Shown: one piece after another, positions 1 through 9,116 of the stretch
How positions within the stretch are numbered: the first letter of the stretch is position 1
Layout: each line of letters opens with the position of its first letter
Assembly: GCF_041228405.1 (NCBI RefSeq)
Contig: NZ_CP133888.1
Location: 3,534,001 to 3,598,000, forward strand
Source: Salinilacustrithrix flava
Lineage (GTDB): Bacteria > Actinomycetota > Acidimicrobiia > Acidimicrobiales > Salinilacustritrichaceae
Direction: 5' to 3'
DNA: 64,000 nucleotides
Position numbers and translations under genes: made by a program
The notes under the pieces: generated by a model
The model's database searches: none
Seen by the model: only the letters and a program-made list of their open reading frames with translations
Told to the model about the DNA's origin: nothing

Positions 1-276
1 GTGCTCCATCGCCCACCGGTAGCCCCACTTCTGGTTCCCGCCGTAGCCGCGGTTCTCGTCGTGGCGCACCACCGTGATCGGCAGGTGGCCGAAGGTCTCC
101 CGGTAGCCGACGCCGATCAGGAACGTGCTGTCGGTGGACGCGTCGTCGGCGACCATGACGTGGTCGATGGAGTCGCGGTAGTCCTCCGGGATCCGGTCGA
201 GCACCGACGCGAGCGTGGACGCGGCGTTGTAGGCGACCACGAGCACGCCGATCCGGGGGGAGGAGACGTCTGCCAC
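1..276 (-). CDS. Glycosyltransferase family 2, N-terminal part (runs off left edge)
   Basis: The first 92 codons of a GT-A fold family 2 glycosyltransferase; the rest lies beyond base 1. The N-terminal nucleotide-sugar strand reads GVLVVAYNA (residues 10-18), and a VADDAST stretch (residues 42-48) is where the family's first conserved aspartates bind the sugar nucleotide. No signal peptide is seen, so the catalytic domain should be cytoplasmic. The GTG start at 276 is chosen because an in-frame stop lies just upstream and a TAGGAT hexamer (288-283) ends six bases before it, the leaderless arrangement seen repeatedly here. Acceptor and donor cannot be told from the fragment; neighbouring genes suggest envelope glycan or lipid glycosylation. 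Confidence 0.82.
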   Translation of the reverse strand, partial: MADVSSPRIGVLVVAYNAASTLASVLDRIPEDYRDSIDHVMVADDASTDSTFLIGVGYRETFGHLPITVVRHDENRGYGGNQKWGYRWAMEH

Positions 277-340
277 AGCGGCATCCTAGGAGTCGCCCCC
301 GGGCGCATCGCAGAGGCCGGCGTCGGGTAGAACCCACCGC

Positions 341-655
341 ATGACCCAGACGGCTCCCGACGACCTCGAGGTCCTCCACGACGACGAGGCCGACCGCTAC
401 CTGCTCCGCCGAGGCGACGACCTCGTGGGCACGCTCGCCTACCGGCCCGTCGGACGTCCCGGCGAGGACACCGTCAACGTGTTCTCCACCAACATCTCCC
501 CCGCGGTGCGGGGCCAGGGCCTCGGCGAGGTCCTCGTGCGCGGTGCCCTCGACGACCTGCGGACCCGGGGGACCAGCGTGATGGCCTCGTGCTGGTACGT
601 CGCCGACTTCCTCGACGCCAACCCCGACTACGGGGACCTGCGCGCCGACGCCTGA
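341..655 (+). CDS. Small GNAT-family N-acetyltransferase
   Basis: A 104-residue single-domain protein of the short GNAT type. The acetyl-CoA pyrophosphate loop is visible as RGQGLGEVLV (about residues 63-72), preceded by the beta strand VNVFSTNISP. It probably acetylates a small molecule or an amine in the cytoplasm; the substrate is unknown. A TAGAAC hexamer (328-333) ends seven bases before the ATG, so the mRNA may be leaderless. The gene converges on the mannosyltransferase gene, whose stop begins at the next base. Family assignment is fairly secure, function is not. Confidence 0.8.
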   Translation: MTQTAPDDLEVLHDDEADRYLLRRGDDLVGTLAYRPVGRPGEDTVNVFSTNISPAVRGQGLGEVLVRGALDDLRTRGTSVMASCWYVADFLDANPDYGDLRADA

Positions 656-1384
656 TCAGGTGCTGCTGCCGCCGACCGGAACCCGGCGGCGCACGCCCCA
701 CCACGTCACGAGCACCAGGGCCTCCACCACGATCCGGCCCGACATCTTCGAGGTGCCCCGGGTCCGGTCGGTGAAGGAGATCGGCACCTCGTCGATCCGG
801 CCGCCGTTGCGGGCCACCCGATCGGCCATCTCGATCTGGAACCCGTAGCCGTCGGCCCGCACCGAGTCGAGGTCGATGTCGGCCAGCGCTGTCGCCCGGT
901 AGGCCCGGTAGCCGGCGGTGGCGTCGGCCACGTCGAGCGACAGCACGGCGCCGGCGTAGCGGTTGCCCCAGCGCGACAGCGCCTTTCGGTGCCACTTCCA
1001 GTCCGGGATCGACCCGCCGGGCACGTACCGCGACCCGATGGCCAGGTCGGCGCCGTCCTCGACCCGGGCGAGCAGGCTCGGCAGCGCGGCCGGGTCGTGG
1101 GACAGGTCGGCGTCCATCTCCACCATGATCTCGTAGCCCTCGGCCGCACCCCAGGCGAAGCCGGCCCGGTAGGCCGAGCCGAGCCCGGCCTTGCCGGCCC
1201 GGCGCAGCAGGTGCAGGTTGGCGTCGTCGCCGGCCATGGCCTCGACGAGGTCGCCGGTGCCGTCGGGGCTGTTGTCGTCCACGACCAGGACGTGGGCGTC
1301 GGGGACGGCATCGTGGACGCGACCCACCACGTCGGCGATGTTCTCGGCCTCGTCGTAGGTCGGGATGATGACCAGGACCCGCAT
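656..1384 (-). CDS. Polyprenol-phosphate mannosyltransferase (dolichol-phosphate mannose synthase type)
   Basis: A 242-residue GT2 enzyme of the Dpm1/Ppm1 catalytic class, which transfers mannose from GDP-mannose to a polyprenyl phosphate at the cytoplasmic membrane face. It opens with VLVIIPTYDEAENI, followed by VVDDNSPDGTGDL and the metal-binding MVEMDADLSHDP (about residues 90-102). The soluble domain ends with the typical TRGTSKMSGRIVVEA segment. No C-terminal transmembrane or Lnt domain is attached. Two bases separate its ATG from the stop of the upstream methyltransferase gene, so the two are likely co-transcribed. The product would feed lipid-linked mannose to membrane mannosyltransferases. 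Confidence 0.9.
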   Translation of the reverse strand: MRVLVIIPTYDEAENIADVVGRVHDAVPDAHVLVVDDNSPDGTGDLVEAMAGDDANLHLLRRAGKAGLGSAYRAGFAWGAAEGYEIMVEMDADLSHDPAALPSLLARVEDGADLAIGSRYVPGGSIPDWKWHRKALSRWGNRYAGAVLSLDVADATAGYRAYRATALADIDLDSVRADGYGFQIEMADRVARNGGRIDEVPISFTDRTRGTSKMSGRIVVEALVLVTWWGVRRRVPVGGSST

Positions 1385-1386
1385 GG

Positions 1387-2154
1387 TCAGTACGGCCAGG
1401 TCTCGCCGTCGTGGCCCAGCTTGCGGGCCCAGTCGTGGCGGCCGGTGACCATCAGGACCTTGATCGCCACGTTCCGGGCGAACCACGGGAGCTGGGCGAG
1501 CTGGCGCAGCGCCGAGGTCCCCCGGGCGCCCGGGGACTGGTGGGTCCGGCGGTACGAGGTGAGCGAGCCGGCCCGGCCGTCGTAGCGCCACTCGGGCGAG
1601 ACCAGCAGCTCGACCAGGATGGCCAGGGTCACGCCGATCGAGGAGAACGAGTCGTGGATCAGCATCCGGCCGCCGGGCGCCACCCGGGCGCCCCAGTCCC
1701 GGATGTCGGCCCGCGCCGGGCCGAAGCGGTGGGCGCCGTCGATGAACAGCACGTCGATCGGGTCGGTGACGTCGCCGTGGGCCACATCGGAGAAGGCCCG
1801 GACGTGGCGGACGCGCTCGGCCACCCCGGCGTCGGCCAGGTTCCGGTTGAAGACCTCGTGGTCGGTGGCCGCCTCCGCTTCGAAGCCCTCGATCTCCTGA
1901 GGGCCGCGGTCGTTGCCGGCGTGGGGGTCGATCGCGACGATCTCGACGTCGACCGGCGCCGAGCTGGCGAGCACGACGGTGGAGCGCCCGCGGAACGAGC
2001 CGATCTCCACGATCCGCCCACCGGGAGGGCACGCCCGGGCCGCCTCGTGCAGCGCCTGGATCTGGGCGTCGGTGAGCCAACCCTCGACATCGGCGACCCG
2101 AGCCTGCACCTCGGCGAGGGTGGGGGTGGATCCGGGATCGCTGGCGTCGCTCAC
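1387..2154 (-). CDS. Class I SAM-dependent methyltransferase (CmcI/Methyltransf_24-like)
   Basis: A 255-residue Rossmann methyltransferase. Motif I reads IVEIGSFRGRST (about residues 48-59), the acidic post-I residue is in VAIDPHAG, and the segment DVLFIDGAHRFGPARADI is typical of the sugar- or O-methyltransferases that sit among glycosyltransferase genes. The substrate is unknown; a sugar residue is an inference from context. The GTG start at 2154 is chosen because TACGCT (2168-2163) lies eight bases upstream. A much longer open frame extends past this start, but its translation is low-complexity and does not look like protein. Two bases before the mannosyltransferase gene, same strand. Confidence 0.83.
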   Translation of the reverse strand: MSDASDPGSTPTLAEVQARVADVEGWLTDAQIQALHEAARACPPGGRIVEIGSFRGRSTVVLASSAPVDVEIVAIDPHAGNDRGPQEIEGFEAEAATDHEVFNRNLADAGVAERVRHVRAFSDVAHGDVTDPIDVLFIDGAHRFGPARADIRDWGARVAPGGRMLIHDSFSSIGVTLAILVELLVSPEWRYDGRAGSLTSYRRTHQSPGARGTSALRQLAQLPWFARNVAIKVLMVTGRHDWARKLGHDGETWPY

Positions 2155-2283
2155 GGCGCTGCAGCGTAGGGGTGCCGGTGCCTCCGGGCCGTGATCAGCC
2201 GATGGCCGGGGCCGCCCGGGCGGATCGGTAGGGTCGCGGTCCCCTGGCACCGGTCCGCGTGGTGCCGTCCGTGGAGTCCGCAC

Positions 2284-3465
2284 GTGCCCGAACACCCCAC
2301 CACCGACGCCAAGATCGGCGACCTCGCCGCGGCCGCCGGCATCCGTCGGATCCACGTCCTCGCCTGGCGCGACCTCGACGACGTCGAGGCCGGGGGCTCC
2401 GAGCTCCACGCCCACGAGGTGTGCCGGGAGTGGGCCGCCGCCGGGCTCGAGGTCACGTGCCGCACGTCGTTCGCGCAGGGGCACCCGCCCGAGATCATGC
2501 GCGACGGCTACCGGGTGCTGCGCAAGGCCGGCCGCTACCTGGTGTTCCCCCGGTCGGTGGCCGCGGAGCTGGCCGGGCGCAACGGTGAGCGAGATGCGCT
2601 GGTGGAGATCTGGAACGGCATGCCCTTCCTCTCCCCCATCTGGGCCCGCGGGCCCCGCATCACCTTCCTGCACCACGTCCACGGCGAGATGTGGAAGATG
2701 GTGCTCCCGCCGCGGCTGGCGAAGATGGGCGACCTGCTCGAGCGCCGGCTCGCGCCCCCGCTCTACCGGCACAGCCGCATCGTGACCCTGTCGGAGTCCT
2801 CCCGCGACGACATGCTGGCCCAGCTGCGACCCCGCCCCGAGCGCGTCGACGTCGTGCCGCCGGGCATCGACCCGAAGTTCAGCCCCGGCCCGGAGTCGCC
2901 CACGCCCCTGGTGGTGGCGGTCGGCCGCTTGGTGCCCTCCAAGCACGTCGACCGACTGGTGCGCGCCGTGGCCCACGCCCGGCGGACCGTCCCGGACCTC
3001 CGCCTGGTCGTGGTCGGCGAGGGCTACGAGCGGCTCCACGTCGAGGCCACCGTCGAAGACGTCGGCGGCGAGGCCTGGGTCGACCTCCCCGGCCGGGTCA
3101 GCGACGAGGAGCTCATCGAGCTGTACCGGCGCGCCTGGCTGCTCGCCTCGGCGTCCTCGCACGAGGGATGGGGCATGTCCATCACCGAGGCGGCCGCCTG
3201 CGCGACCCCGGCCGTCGTCACCGACATCCCCGGTCACCGCGACGCCGTGGTCGACGGGGCAACCGGCACCCTCGTCGCGGCCGAGGGCGATGCCCTGCCC
3301 GAGCGCCTCGGCGACGCCATGGCCGACGTGCTCGCCGATCCGGCCCGTCGGCGCCGCATGTCCGACGCCGCCGCCGAGCACGCCGCCGGGTTCACCTGGC
3401 GTTCGACGGCGACGCAGCTCATGGCCATCCTCGCCGACGAGGCCGGGCGTCCGCGCCGCTCGTGA
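2284..3465 (+). CDS. Glycosyltransferase family 4
   Basis: A 393-residue GT-B enzyme. The N-terminal half holds a GGSELHAHE segment (acceptor side). The C-terminal donor domain has VVAVGRLVPSKHVDRLV and ends with the nucleotide-sugar site SSHEGWGMSITEAAACATP, which carries the family 4 EX7E spacing. The donor is probably GDP- or NDP-hexose. The GTG at 2284 is preceded by GGAG (2273-2276), and a TAGGGT hexamer lies at 2229-2234; an in-frame ATG at 2191 would place the N terminus upstream of that promoter and is less likely. The stop overlaps the next start in GTGA, so it is translationally coupled to the AftD-like gene. Confidence 0.88.
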   Translation: MPEHPTTDAKIGDLAAAAGIRRIHVLAWRDLDDVEAGGSELHAHEVCREWAAAGLEVTCRTSFAQGHPPEIMRDGYRVLRKAGRYLVFPRSVAAELAGRNGERDALVEIWNGMPFLSPIWARGPRITFLHHVHGEMWKMVLPPRLAKMGDLLERRLAPPLYRHSRIVTLSESSRDDMLAQLRPRPERVDVVPPGIDPKFSPGPESPTPLVVAVGRLVPSKHVDRLVRAVAHARRTVPDLRLVVVGEGYERLHVEATVEDVGGEAWVDLPGRVSDEELIELYRRAWLLASASSHEGWGMSITEAAACATPAVVTDIPGHRDAVVDGATGTLVAAEGDALPERLGDAMADVLADPARRRRMSDAAAEHAAGFTWRSTATQLMAILADEAGRPRRS

Positions 3466-6400
3466 CCGCTCCCCGCACCCCGCGGGCGCGGGACTGGTGG
3501 CTGCCGCTGGCCGTGCTGGCGGTGCTGGTCTACGTCCCGCTCCTGCTCACCGATCCCGGCCAGGTCGTCGCCGACACCAAGAGCTACCTGTACCTGGACC
3601 CCGGACGCCTGCTCGCTCGGGCGGTGTCGATGTGGGATCCCCACGTCGGCCTCGGCACCGTGCCCCACCAGCAGATCGGCTACCTCTGGCCGGCCGGCCC
3701 CTGGTACTGGTTCTTCGAGCAGCTCGGCGTCCCCGACTGGGTCGCCCAGCGGCTCTGGCTGGGCACGATCATGGTCGGCGCCGGCGGGGGCGTGCTCTTC
3801 CTCGGCCGCACCTGGCGCTGGCGGCCCACGTCGGCCACCGCCGCCGCATTCCTCTACGCGCTGAGCCCGTTCGTGCTCACGCTGGCGGCTCGCATCTCGG
3901 TGCTGCTGCTGCCCTTCGCCGGTCTCCCCTGGCTGCTCGCCCTCACCGTGCGGGCCCTGCACTCCAAGGGCTGGCGCCATCCGGCGCTGTTCGGCCTCGT
4001 CGTAGCCACCATCGGCAGCGTCAACGCCACCTCGGTCCTGCTCGTCGGTCTGGTCCCCGTGCTCTGGATCCTCTACTCGGCCTTCGGGTCCCGAGACGTC
4101 ACCACCAGCCGCGCCGCCACCACCGCGGCCAAGATCGGTGCCGTCACCATCGCCGTCAACCTGTGGTGGATCGGCGGGCTCTCGGTCCAGGCCACCGACG
4201 GCATCGAGGTCCTCCGCTACACCGAGACGGCCAAGGTCGTGGCCGACGCGTCGGTGTCCCACGAGGTGCTCCGGGGCCTCGGCTACTGGTTCTTCTACGG
4301 CGGTGACCGCCTCGGCCCGTGGATCGAGCCGAGCGTGGACTACACCCAGCGGCTCTGGTTGCTCGGGCTGACCTACGCGCTGCCGATCCTGGGCCTGCTC
4401 GCGCTCGGCGTGGTGCGCTGGCGGCACCGGACGTTCCTGGTCGGCATGCTCCTGCTCGGCACGGTCATCGCCATCGGCGCGCACCCGTGGGGGTCGCCCT
4501 CGCCCGCCGGCGGGTTCATCAAGGCGTTCCTGCTCACCGACGTCGGCCTCGCCATGCGCAGCCTGCCCCGCGCCGTCCCGCTCGTCGCGCTGGCCATGGC
4601 CCTGGCCATCGGCGCCGCGGTCGGCGCGCTGGCCGAGCAGGTCACCCGGCGGGGCATCATCGGCGCCGTCGCGGTCGCCGGCCTGGCCTACGCCGCCCTC
4701 CCGCCGCTGTGGCTGCGGGAGATGGCGCCGGTGAACCTGCAGCGGCCCGAGGAGATCCCGTCGTACTGGTACGACGCCGCCGCCCACCTCGACGGCCGAG
4801 ACGACGGCACCCGGGTCCTGGAGATCCCGGGCATCGACTTCGCCTCGTACCGGTGGGGCAACACCGTCGACCCGGTCCTCCCCGGTCTGATGGACCGCCC
4901 CTACGCCGCCCGGGAGCTCATCCCGTACGGCACCCCCGCCTCCGCCGACCTGCTGAACGCGCTGGACCTGGAGCTGCAAGAGCAGACCATGTCCGACCAG
5001 GGCCTGGCCGCCGTGGCCCGGCTGATGGGCGTCGGCGACATCGTGCTCCGCAACGACACCCAGTACGAGCGCTACAACACGCCCCGCCCCCGGTCCCTGC
5101 TCGACCTGGTGTCGTCGATGCCCGGGCTCGGCGATCCGGCCACCTTCGGTGACGACGTCCCCAACGTCCCGATCGAGGACGCCCCGATGATCGACGAGCA
5201 GCACCTGGCCCGTGATGGGGCGCTGCCCGAGTCACCCGCCATCGTCGCGTTCCCGGTGGAGGACGCCCGAGACATCGTGCGGACGCACTCCGCCGAGCAG
5301 GTGCTGCTCCTCAGCGGCTCGGGCGCCGGCATCGTCGACGCGGCCCAGGCCGGCCTGATCGACGGCGACGAGCTCATCCGCTACTCCGCCGAGCTCACCG
5401 AGGACCCCGAGTTCGTCCGCGAGCACCTGCGCGACGAGCGGGGCCTGATCGTGACCGACACCAACCGCAAGCGCGGCGAGCGATGGACCACGGTGCGCCA
5501 CACCCAGGGCTTCACCGAGACCCAGGACGGCGGCATCCTCGGCACCGACCGCACCGACAACCGGCTTCCCGTCCTGCCCAACCGGCCCGGCACCCAGACG
5601 GTCGCCGAGCACCGTGGCGTGGAGGTCCAGGCCTCGGACTACGGGAACCCGATCACCTACACGCCCGAGGAGCGGCCGGCCAACGGCATCGACGGCGACC
5701 CCACGACGGCGTGGCGCGTGGCCGCGTTCGCCGACGCCGTCGGCCACCGCATCGTCCTCACCGCACCGCGCCCGGTCACCACCGACGAGGTGACCCTCCT
5801 CCAGCCCCAGACCGGCGAGATCAACCGGTGGATCACCGAGGTGGAGCTGTCCTTCGACGGCGACGACCAGATGACCGTCGAGCTCGACGAGTCCTCGCGC
5901 GCCCAGCCCGGGCAGACCATCGACATCGGCGAGCGGACGTTCCGGGAGCTGTCGATCGAGATCCGGGCCGACACGGCCGGCCGCCGACCCGGTTGGGACA
6001 ACCTCACGAGCGTCGGGTTCGCCGAGATCGGCGTGGCCGGCCTGGAGGTGGACGAGGTCATCCGCATGCCGAGCGACCTGCTGGATGCCGGCGGCTTCCG
6101 GACCCTGTCCTACCCGCTCGCCCTGACCCAGACCCGCATCCGCTCCATCGCCACCGAGGTGACCCGCACCGACGAGGAGTTCTCGATGGCCCGCGCCATC
6201 GACCTGCCGACCACGCGGCAGTACGCGCTCGGCGGCACCGCTCGCCTGTCGGCCCGGGCACCGTCGCCGGTCCTCGACGCCCTGCTCGGCCGGGGCGGCC
6301 TCGCCGCCGGCCAGCCGCTCGTCACCGCCACGAGCTCGCTCCCCGGAGGCCTGCGCCACCTGCCATCCAACGTCCTCGACGGCGATCCGACCACGTGGTG

Positions 6401-7772
6401 GACCACCACCTTCGCCGCCCCGCCCGGCCAGACGCTGCGCATCGAGGCCCCGGAGGCGACCACCGCCTCGGAGCTCTCCCTCCTCCTGGTCGACGACGAC
6501 GAGCACTCGGTGCCGACCACCGTGCAGGTCCGCGCCGACGGGAACGAGATCCTCACCGCGCCCCTGTCGACCGTCCCGGCCGGCGACGGGCTCGTGTCCG
6601 CCACGATCACGCTGCCCGCACCGGTGACCGCCGGCGTGTTCGAGGTCGCGTTCCCCGAGATCGAGGCCCGCACGACGATGGACTGGTACAGCAAGGGGCC
6701 CGTCGTGCTCCCGATCGCCGTGGCCGAGGCGACGCTCGGCGACCTGGCCGTCCCGGGCTTCGGCAACATCGTCGACAGCGGGTGCCGCAGCGACCTGGTC
6801 GAGGTCGACGGACGCCCGGTGGAGGTCCGGGTCCGCGGCACCGTCACCGCCGCGCTCGACGGCGACGGCCTGGCCATCTCCGCGTGCGACGCCGGCGTGA
6901 CGATCGCCGGCGGCGACCGCACGTTCCGCACCGCCGAGGGCCGCGTCACCGGCATCGACATCGACCAGCTGGTGTGGCGATCCGACGCGGGCGGGACCGC
7001 TCCCACAAGCGCCACGGCCACGCGGCTGATGGACGACCCACCGGATGCGCCCCGCGTGCGGGTGCTGTCGAGCGACGACGCGACCGTCGAGGTCCGGATC
7101 GACGGGGCCGACCCGGGCACGCCGTTCTGGCTGGTGCTCGGCCAGAGCCACAGCCCCGGGTGGGAGCTCCAGGCCGACGAGGCCGAGGCCGAGGCCACCC
7201 AGCTCGTGGACGGCTACGCCAACGGGTTCCTCGTGACGCCGGCGGCGACCACGCTCGAGGCCACCCTCCGGTTCACGCCGCAGAACCGGGTCGAGGTCGG
7301 GCTGCTCACGAGCGCCATCGCGGTCCTGGGCGCGCTCGTGCTCGCCCTGCTCCCCGTCCGCGAGATCCGACCGCTGCCGATCCCGCTGCAGGAGCCCCTG
7401 CGGCGCCTCCGGGCCCTGACCTGGGAGGGCGCCCTCCCCACCCGCCGGGACGCGCGGATCCTCGGCGTCGTCGTCGCCGTGGTCACCGCCGCGCTCGTCA
7501 CCGTGCCGATCGGCGTGGCCGTCGGCCTGGCCGCCGGCTTCGCCACCCGCCGGGAGACGTGGCGACCGATCTTCACGCTCCTGCCGGCGGGGCTGCTCGC
7601 CGTGGCCGCCGGCTACGTGCTGGTCCTGCAGCTGCGCAACGAGATCCCGCCCGGCCTGCACTGGCCGAACCAGACCGGCCGACTGCACCCCCTCGGGCTC
7701 ACCGCCGTCGTGCTCCTCGGCGTCGACGTGGTCATCGCCCAGCTGTGGGCCCGCCGCAGCGACTACCGCTGA
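3462..7772 (+). CDS. AftD-like alpha-(1->3)-arabinofuranosyltransferase (GT-C, DUF3367 family)
   Basis: A 1436-residue membrane protein. Residues 1-400 form a multi-pass GT-C core with a long first external loop carrying acidic residues (about 30-55, around VADTKSYLYLDP), where GT-C enzymes keep their catalytic acid. A periplasmic stretch follows. At least two discoidin/F5-8C-like carbohydrate-binding modules are recognisable, with the signatures NGIDGDPTTAWRV (about 740) and NVLDGDPTTWWTT (about 968). Further beta-rich domains and a C-terminal membrane region (about 1275-1433) end the protein. Size and domain order match mycobacterial AftD, which adds Araf branches to arabinan using decaprenyl-phosphoryl arabinose. 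Coupled to the GT4 gene by a four-base overlap. The exact linkage made here is inference. Confidence 0.85.
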   Translation: MTAPRTPRARDWWLPLAVLAVLVYVPLLLTDPGQVVADTKSYLYLDPGRLLARAVSMWDPHVGLGTVPHQQIGYLWPAGPWYWFFEQLGVPDWVAQRLWLGTIMVGAGGGVLFLGRTWRWRPTSATAAAFLYALSPFVLTLAARISVLLLPFAGLPWLLALTVRALHSKGWRHPALFGLVVATIGSVNATSVLLVGLVPVLWILYSAFGSRDVTTSRAATTAAKIGAVTIAVNLWWIGGLSVQATDGIEVLRYTETAKVVADASVSHEVLRGLGYWFFYGGDRLGPWIEPSVDYTQRLWLLGLTYALPILGLLALGVVRWRHRTFLVGMLLLGTVIAIGAHPWGSPSPAGGFIKAFLLTDVGLAMRSLPRAVPLVALAMALAIGAAVGALAEQVTRRGIIGAVAVAGLAYAALPPLWLREMAPVNLQRPEEIPSYWYDAAAHLDGRDDGTRVLEIPGIDFASYRWGNTVDPVLPGLMDRPYAARELIPYGTPASADLLNALDLELQEQTMSDQGLAAVARLMGVGDIVLRNDTQYERYNTPRPRSLLDLVSSMPGLGDPATFGDDVPNVPIEDAPMIDEQHLARDGALPESPAIVAFPVEDARDIVRTHSAEQVLLLSGSGAGIVDAAQAGLIDGDELIRYSAELTEDPEFVREHLRDERGLIVTDTNRKRGERWTTVRHTQGFTETQDGGILGTDRTDNRLPVLPNRPGTQTVAEHRGVEVQASDYGNPITYTPEERPANGIDGDPTTAWRVAAFADAVGHRIVLTAPRPVTTDEVTLLQPQTGEINRWITEVELSFDGDDQMTVELDESSRAQPGQTIDIGERTFRELSIEIRADTAGRRPGWDNLTSVGFAEIGVAGLEVDEVIRMPSDLLDAGGFRTLSYPLALTQTRIRSIATEVTRTDEEFSMARAIDLPTTRQYALGGTARLSARAPSPVLDALLGRGGLAAGQPLVTATSSLPGGLRHLPSNVLDGDPTTWWTTTFAAPPGQTLRIEAPEATTASELSLLLVDDDEHSVPTTVQVRADGNEILTAPLSTVPAGDGLVSATITLPAPVTAGVFEVAFPEIEARTTMDWYSKGPVVLPIAVAEATLGDLAVPGFGNIVDSGCRSDLVEVDGRPVEVRVRGTVTAALDGDGLAISACDAGVTIAGGDRTFRTAEGRVTGIDIDQLVWRSDAGGTAPTSATATRLMDDPPDAPRVRVLSSDDATVEVRIDGADPGTPFWLVLGQSHSPGWELQADEAEAEATQLVDGYANGFLVTPAATTLEATLRFTPQNRVEVGLLTSAIAVLGALVLALLPVREIRPLPIPLQEPLRRLRALTWEGALPTRRDARILGVVVAVVTAALVTVPIGVAVGLAAGFATRRETWRPIFTLLPAGLLAVAAGYVLVLQLRNEIPPGLHWPNQTGRLHPLGLTAVVLLGVDVVIAQLWARRSDYR

Positions 7773-7803
7773 CGTCGTTCGCTCCGCTGGCAGACTGCCG
7801 ACC

Positions 7804-8475
7804 ATGAGCGCTCCAGTTGTCCTGGTCCACGGCTTCGGCACGTCCTACGAGCTGACATGGGTCCACAACGGGTGGGTGGACCTGCTCGCCGACGAGGGGC
7901 GCGAGGTCATCGGCGTGGACCTCCTCGGCCACGGGAACGCGCCCAAGCCCACGGATCCCGAGGCCTACGACGATCTGGGGGCTCGGGTGCGCGACGCGCT
8001 CCCCGACGAACCGGTCGACGCGATCGGCTTCTCGCTCGGGGCCAAGACGCTCCTCCAGGTCGCGGCCGCCGACCCGTCCCGCTTCCGCTCGCTCATCGTC
8101 GCCGGCGTCGGCTCGAACCTGTTCCAGCGCAGCGACCACAGCGCGGTGGTGGAGGCGGTGCGCACCGGCGACGACGGGGGTGACCCGGCGTTGCGGTACT
8201 TCGCCGGGCTCGCCGACCTGCCCGGGAACGACCGGGAGGCGCTCGCCGCGTGCATGAGCAACGGCGGCGGCGGGGTCACGCCCGAGCAGCTGGCCGCGAT
8301 CACCTGCCCGGTGCTCGTGGTGCTCGGCGACCAGGACTTCACGCGCCCGGCCACCCCGTTGGTCGAGGCGCTGCCCGACGCCACCTACGTGGAGCTGGCC
8401 CGCACCGACCACGCCAAGACGCCGAAGTCCTTCGCCTTCATCGACGCCGCCCTCGAGTTCCTCCGCGCCCGGTGA
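7804..8475 (+). CDS. Alpha/beta-fold hydrolase
   Basis: A 223-residue hydrolase. The oxyanion-hole motif is VLVHGFG (residues 6-12), the nucleophile elbow GFSLG holds the serine (about residue 78), the acid is probably in GDQDFTRP (about 178-185), and the histidine is in RTDHAKTP near the C terminus. No signal peptide is seen. CAGACT (7791-7796) ends seven bases before the ATG, suggesting a leaderless mRNA. The stop overlaps the GTG of the nucleotidase-like gene (GTGA), so the two are one transcription unit. The substrate cannot be read from the sequence. Confidence 0.85.
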   Translation: MSAPVVLVHGFGTSYELTWVHNGWVDLLADEGREVIGVDLLGHGNAPKPTDPEAYDDLGARVRDALPDEPVDAIGFSLGAKTLLQVAAADPSRFRSLIVAGVGSNLFQRSDHSAVVEAVRTGDDGGDPALRYFAGLADLPGNDREALAACMSNGGGGVTPEQLAAITCPVLVVLGDQDFTRPATPLVEALPDATYVELARTDHAKTPKSFAFIDAALEFLRAR

Positions 8476-9113
8476 TCTTCGGCGTCGACCTCGACGGCGT
8501 CTGCGGCGACTTCTCCTCGGCCTTCGCCGCCGTCGTCGCCGACGACCTCGGTGTGGCGGTCGAGGCCCTGCCGCCCCGCCAGCACTGGGACTTCTCCGAG
8601 TGGGGCATCCGGGACGAGGCGCACTTCCGCAGCGTCCACGAGCGAGCCGTGCTGGAGCACCACGTCTTCCGCACGATGCCCGCCATCGAAGGCTGCGCCG
8701 ACGCGCTCTGGCGCCTCTCCGACGCCGGCGTGTGGATCCGCCTCATCACCCACCGCCTCTACATCAACTGGGGCCACCAGGAGGTCGTCGCCGACACCGT
8801 CGCCTGGCTGGACGAGCACGGGATCCCGTACCGCGACCTGTGCTTCCTCGGCCAGAAGCCCGAGGTGCAGGCCGACATCTACGTGGACGACGCACCCCAC
8901 AACGTCGAGGCGCTCCGAGCGGCCGGCAACGACGTCATCACCTTCGCCCAGCCCTACAACGCCCACCTCGCCGACCCCCGTGCCGCCACGTGGGAGGAGG
9001 TGGAGAGCATCGTGCTCGCCCGCCTCGTCGAGCGGGGCGCGGTGGTCGAGCAGACCCTCCCCGGCTTCGACGAGGGCGCCGAGCGCCTGCGCCGACGCCG
9101 CGAAGGCCGCTGA
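8472..9113 (+). CDS. HAD-family 5'(3')-deoxyribonucleotidase-like phosphatase
   Basis: A 213-residue HAD-superfamily protein. Motif I is at the very N terminus, FGVDLDGVCGDF, with the two aspartates used as nucleophile and acid/base. Motif II is probably in LITHRLYIN. The C-terminal acidic motif is in ADIYVDDAPHNVE. This order resembles the NT5C 5'-nucleotidase group, which dephosphorylates nucleoside monophosphates. The GTG start overlaps the stop of the hydrolase by four bases. It could act on another small phosphate ester; the HAD assignment is firm, the substrate is not. Confidence 0.78.
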   Translation: MIFGVDLDGVCGDFSSAFAAVVADDLGVAVEALPPRQHWDFSEWGIRDEAHFRSVHERAVLEHHVFRTMPAIEGCADALWRLSDAGVWIRLITHRLYINWGHQEVVADTVAWLDEHGIPYRDLCFLGQKPEVQADIYVDDAPHNVEALRAAGNDVITFAQPYNAHLADPRAATWEEVESIVLARLVERGAVVEQTLPGFDEGAERLRRRREGR

Positions 9114-9116
9114 GGC

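Noticed and set aside
3234..7841. Two very long minus-strand open frames opposite the AftD-like gene (656 and 869 codons)
   Set aside because: They arise because GC-rich third positions remove stops from the antisense frame. Their translations are Gly/Arg/Glu/Asp/His-rich with no domain, while the plus strand shows clear motifs.
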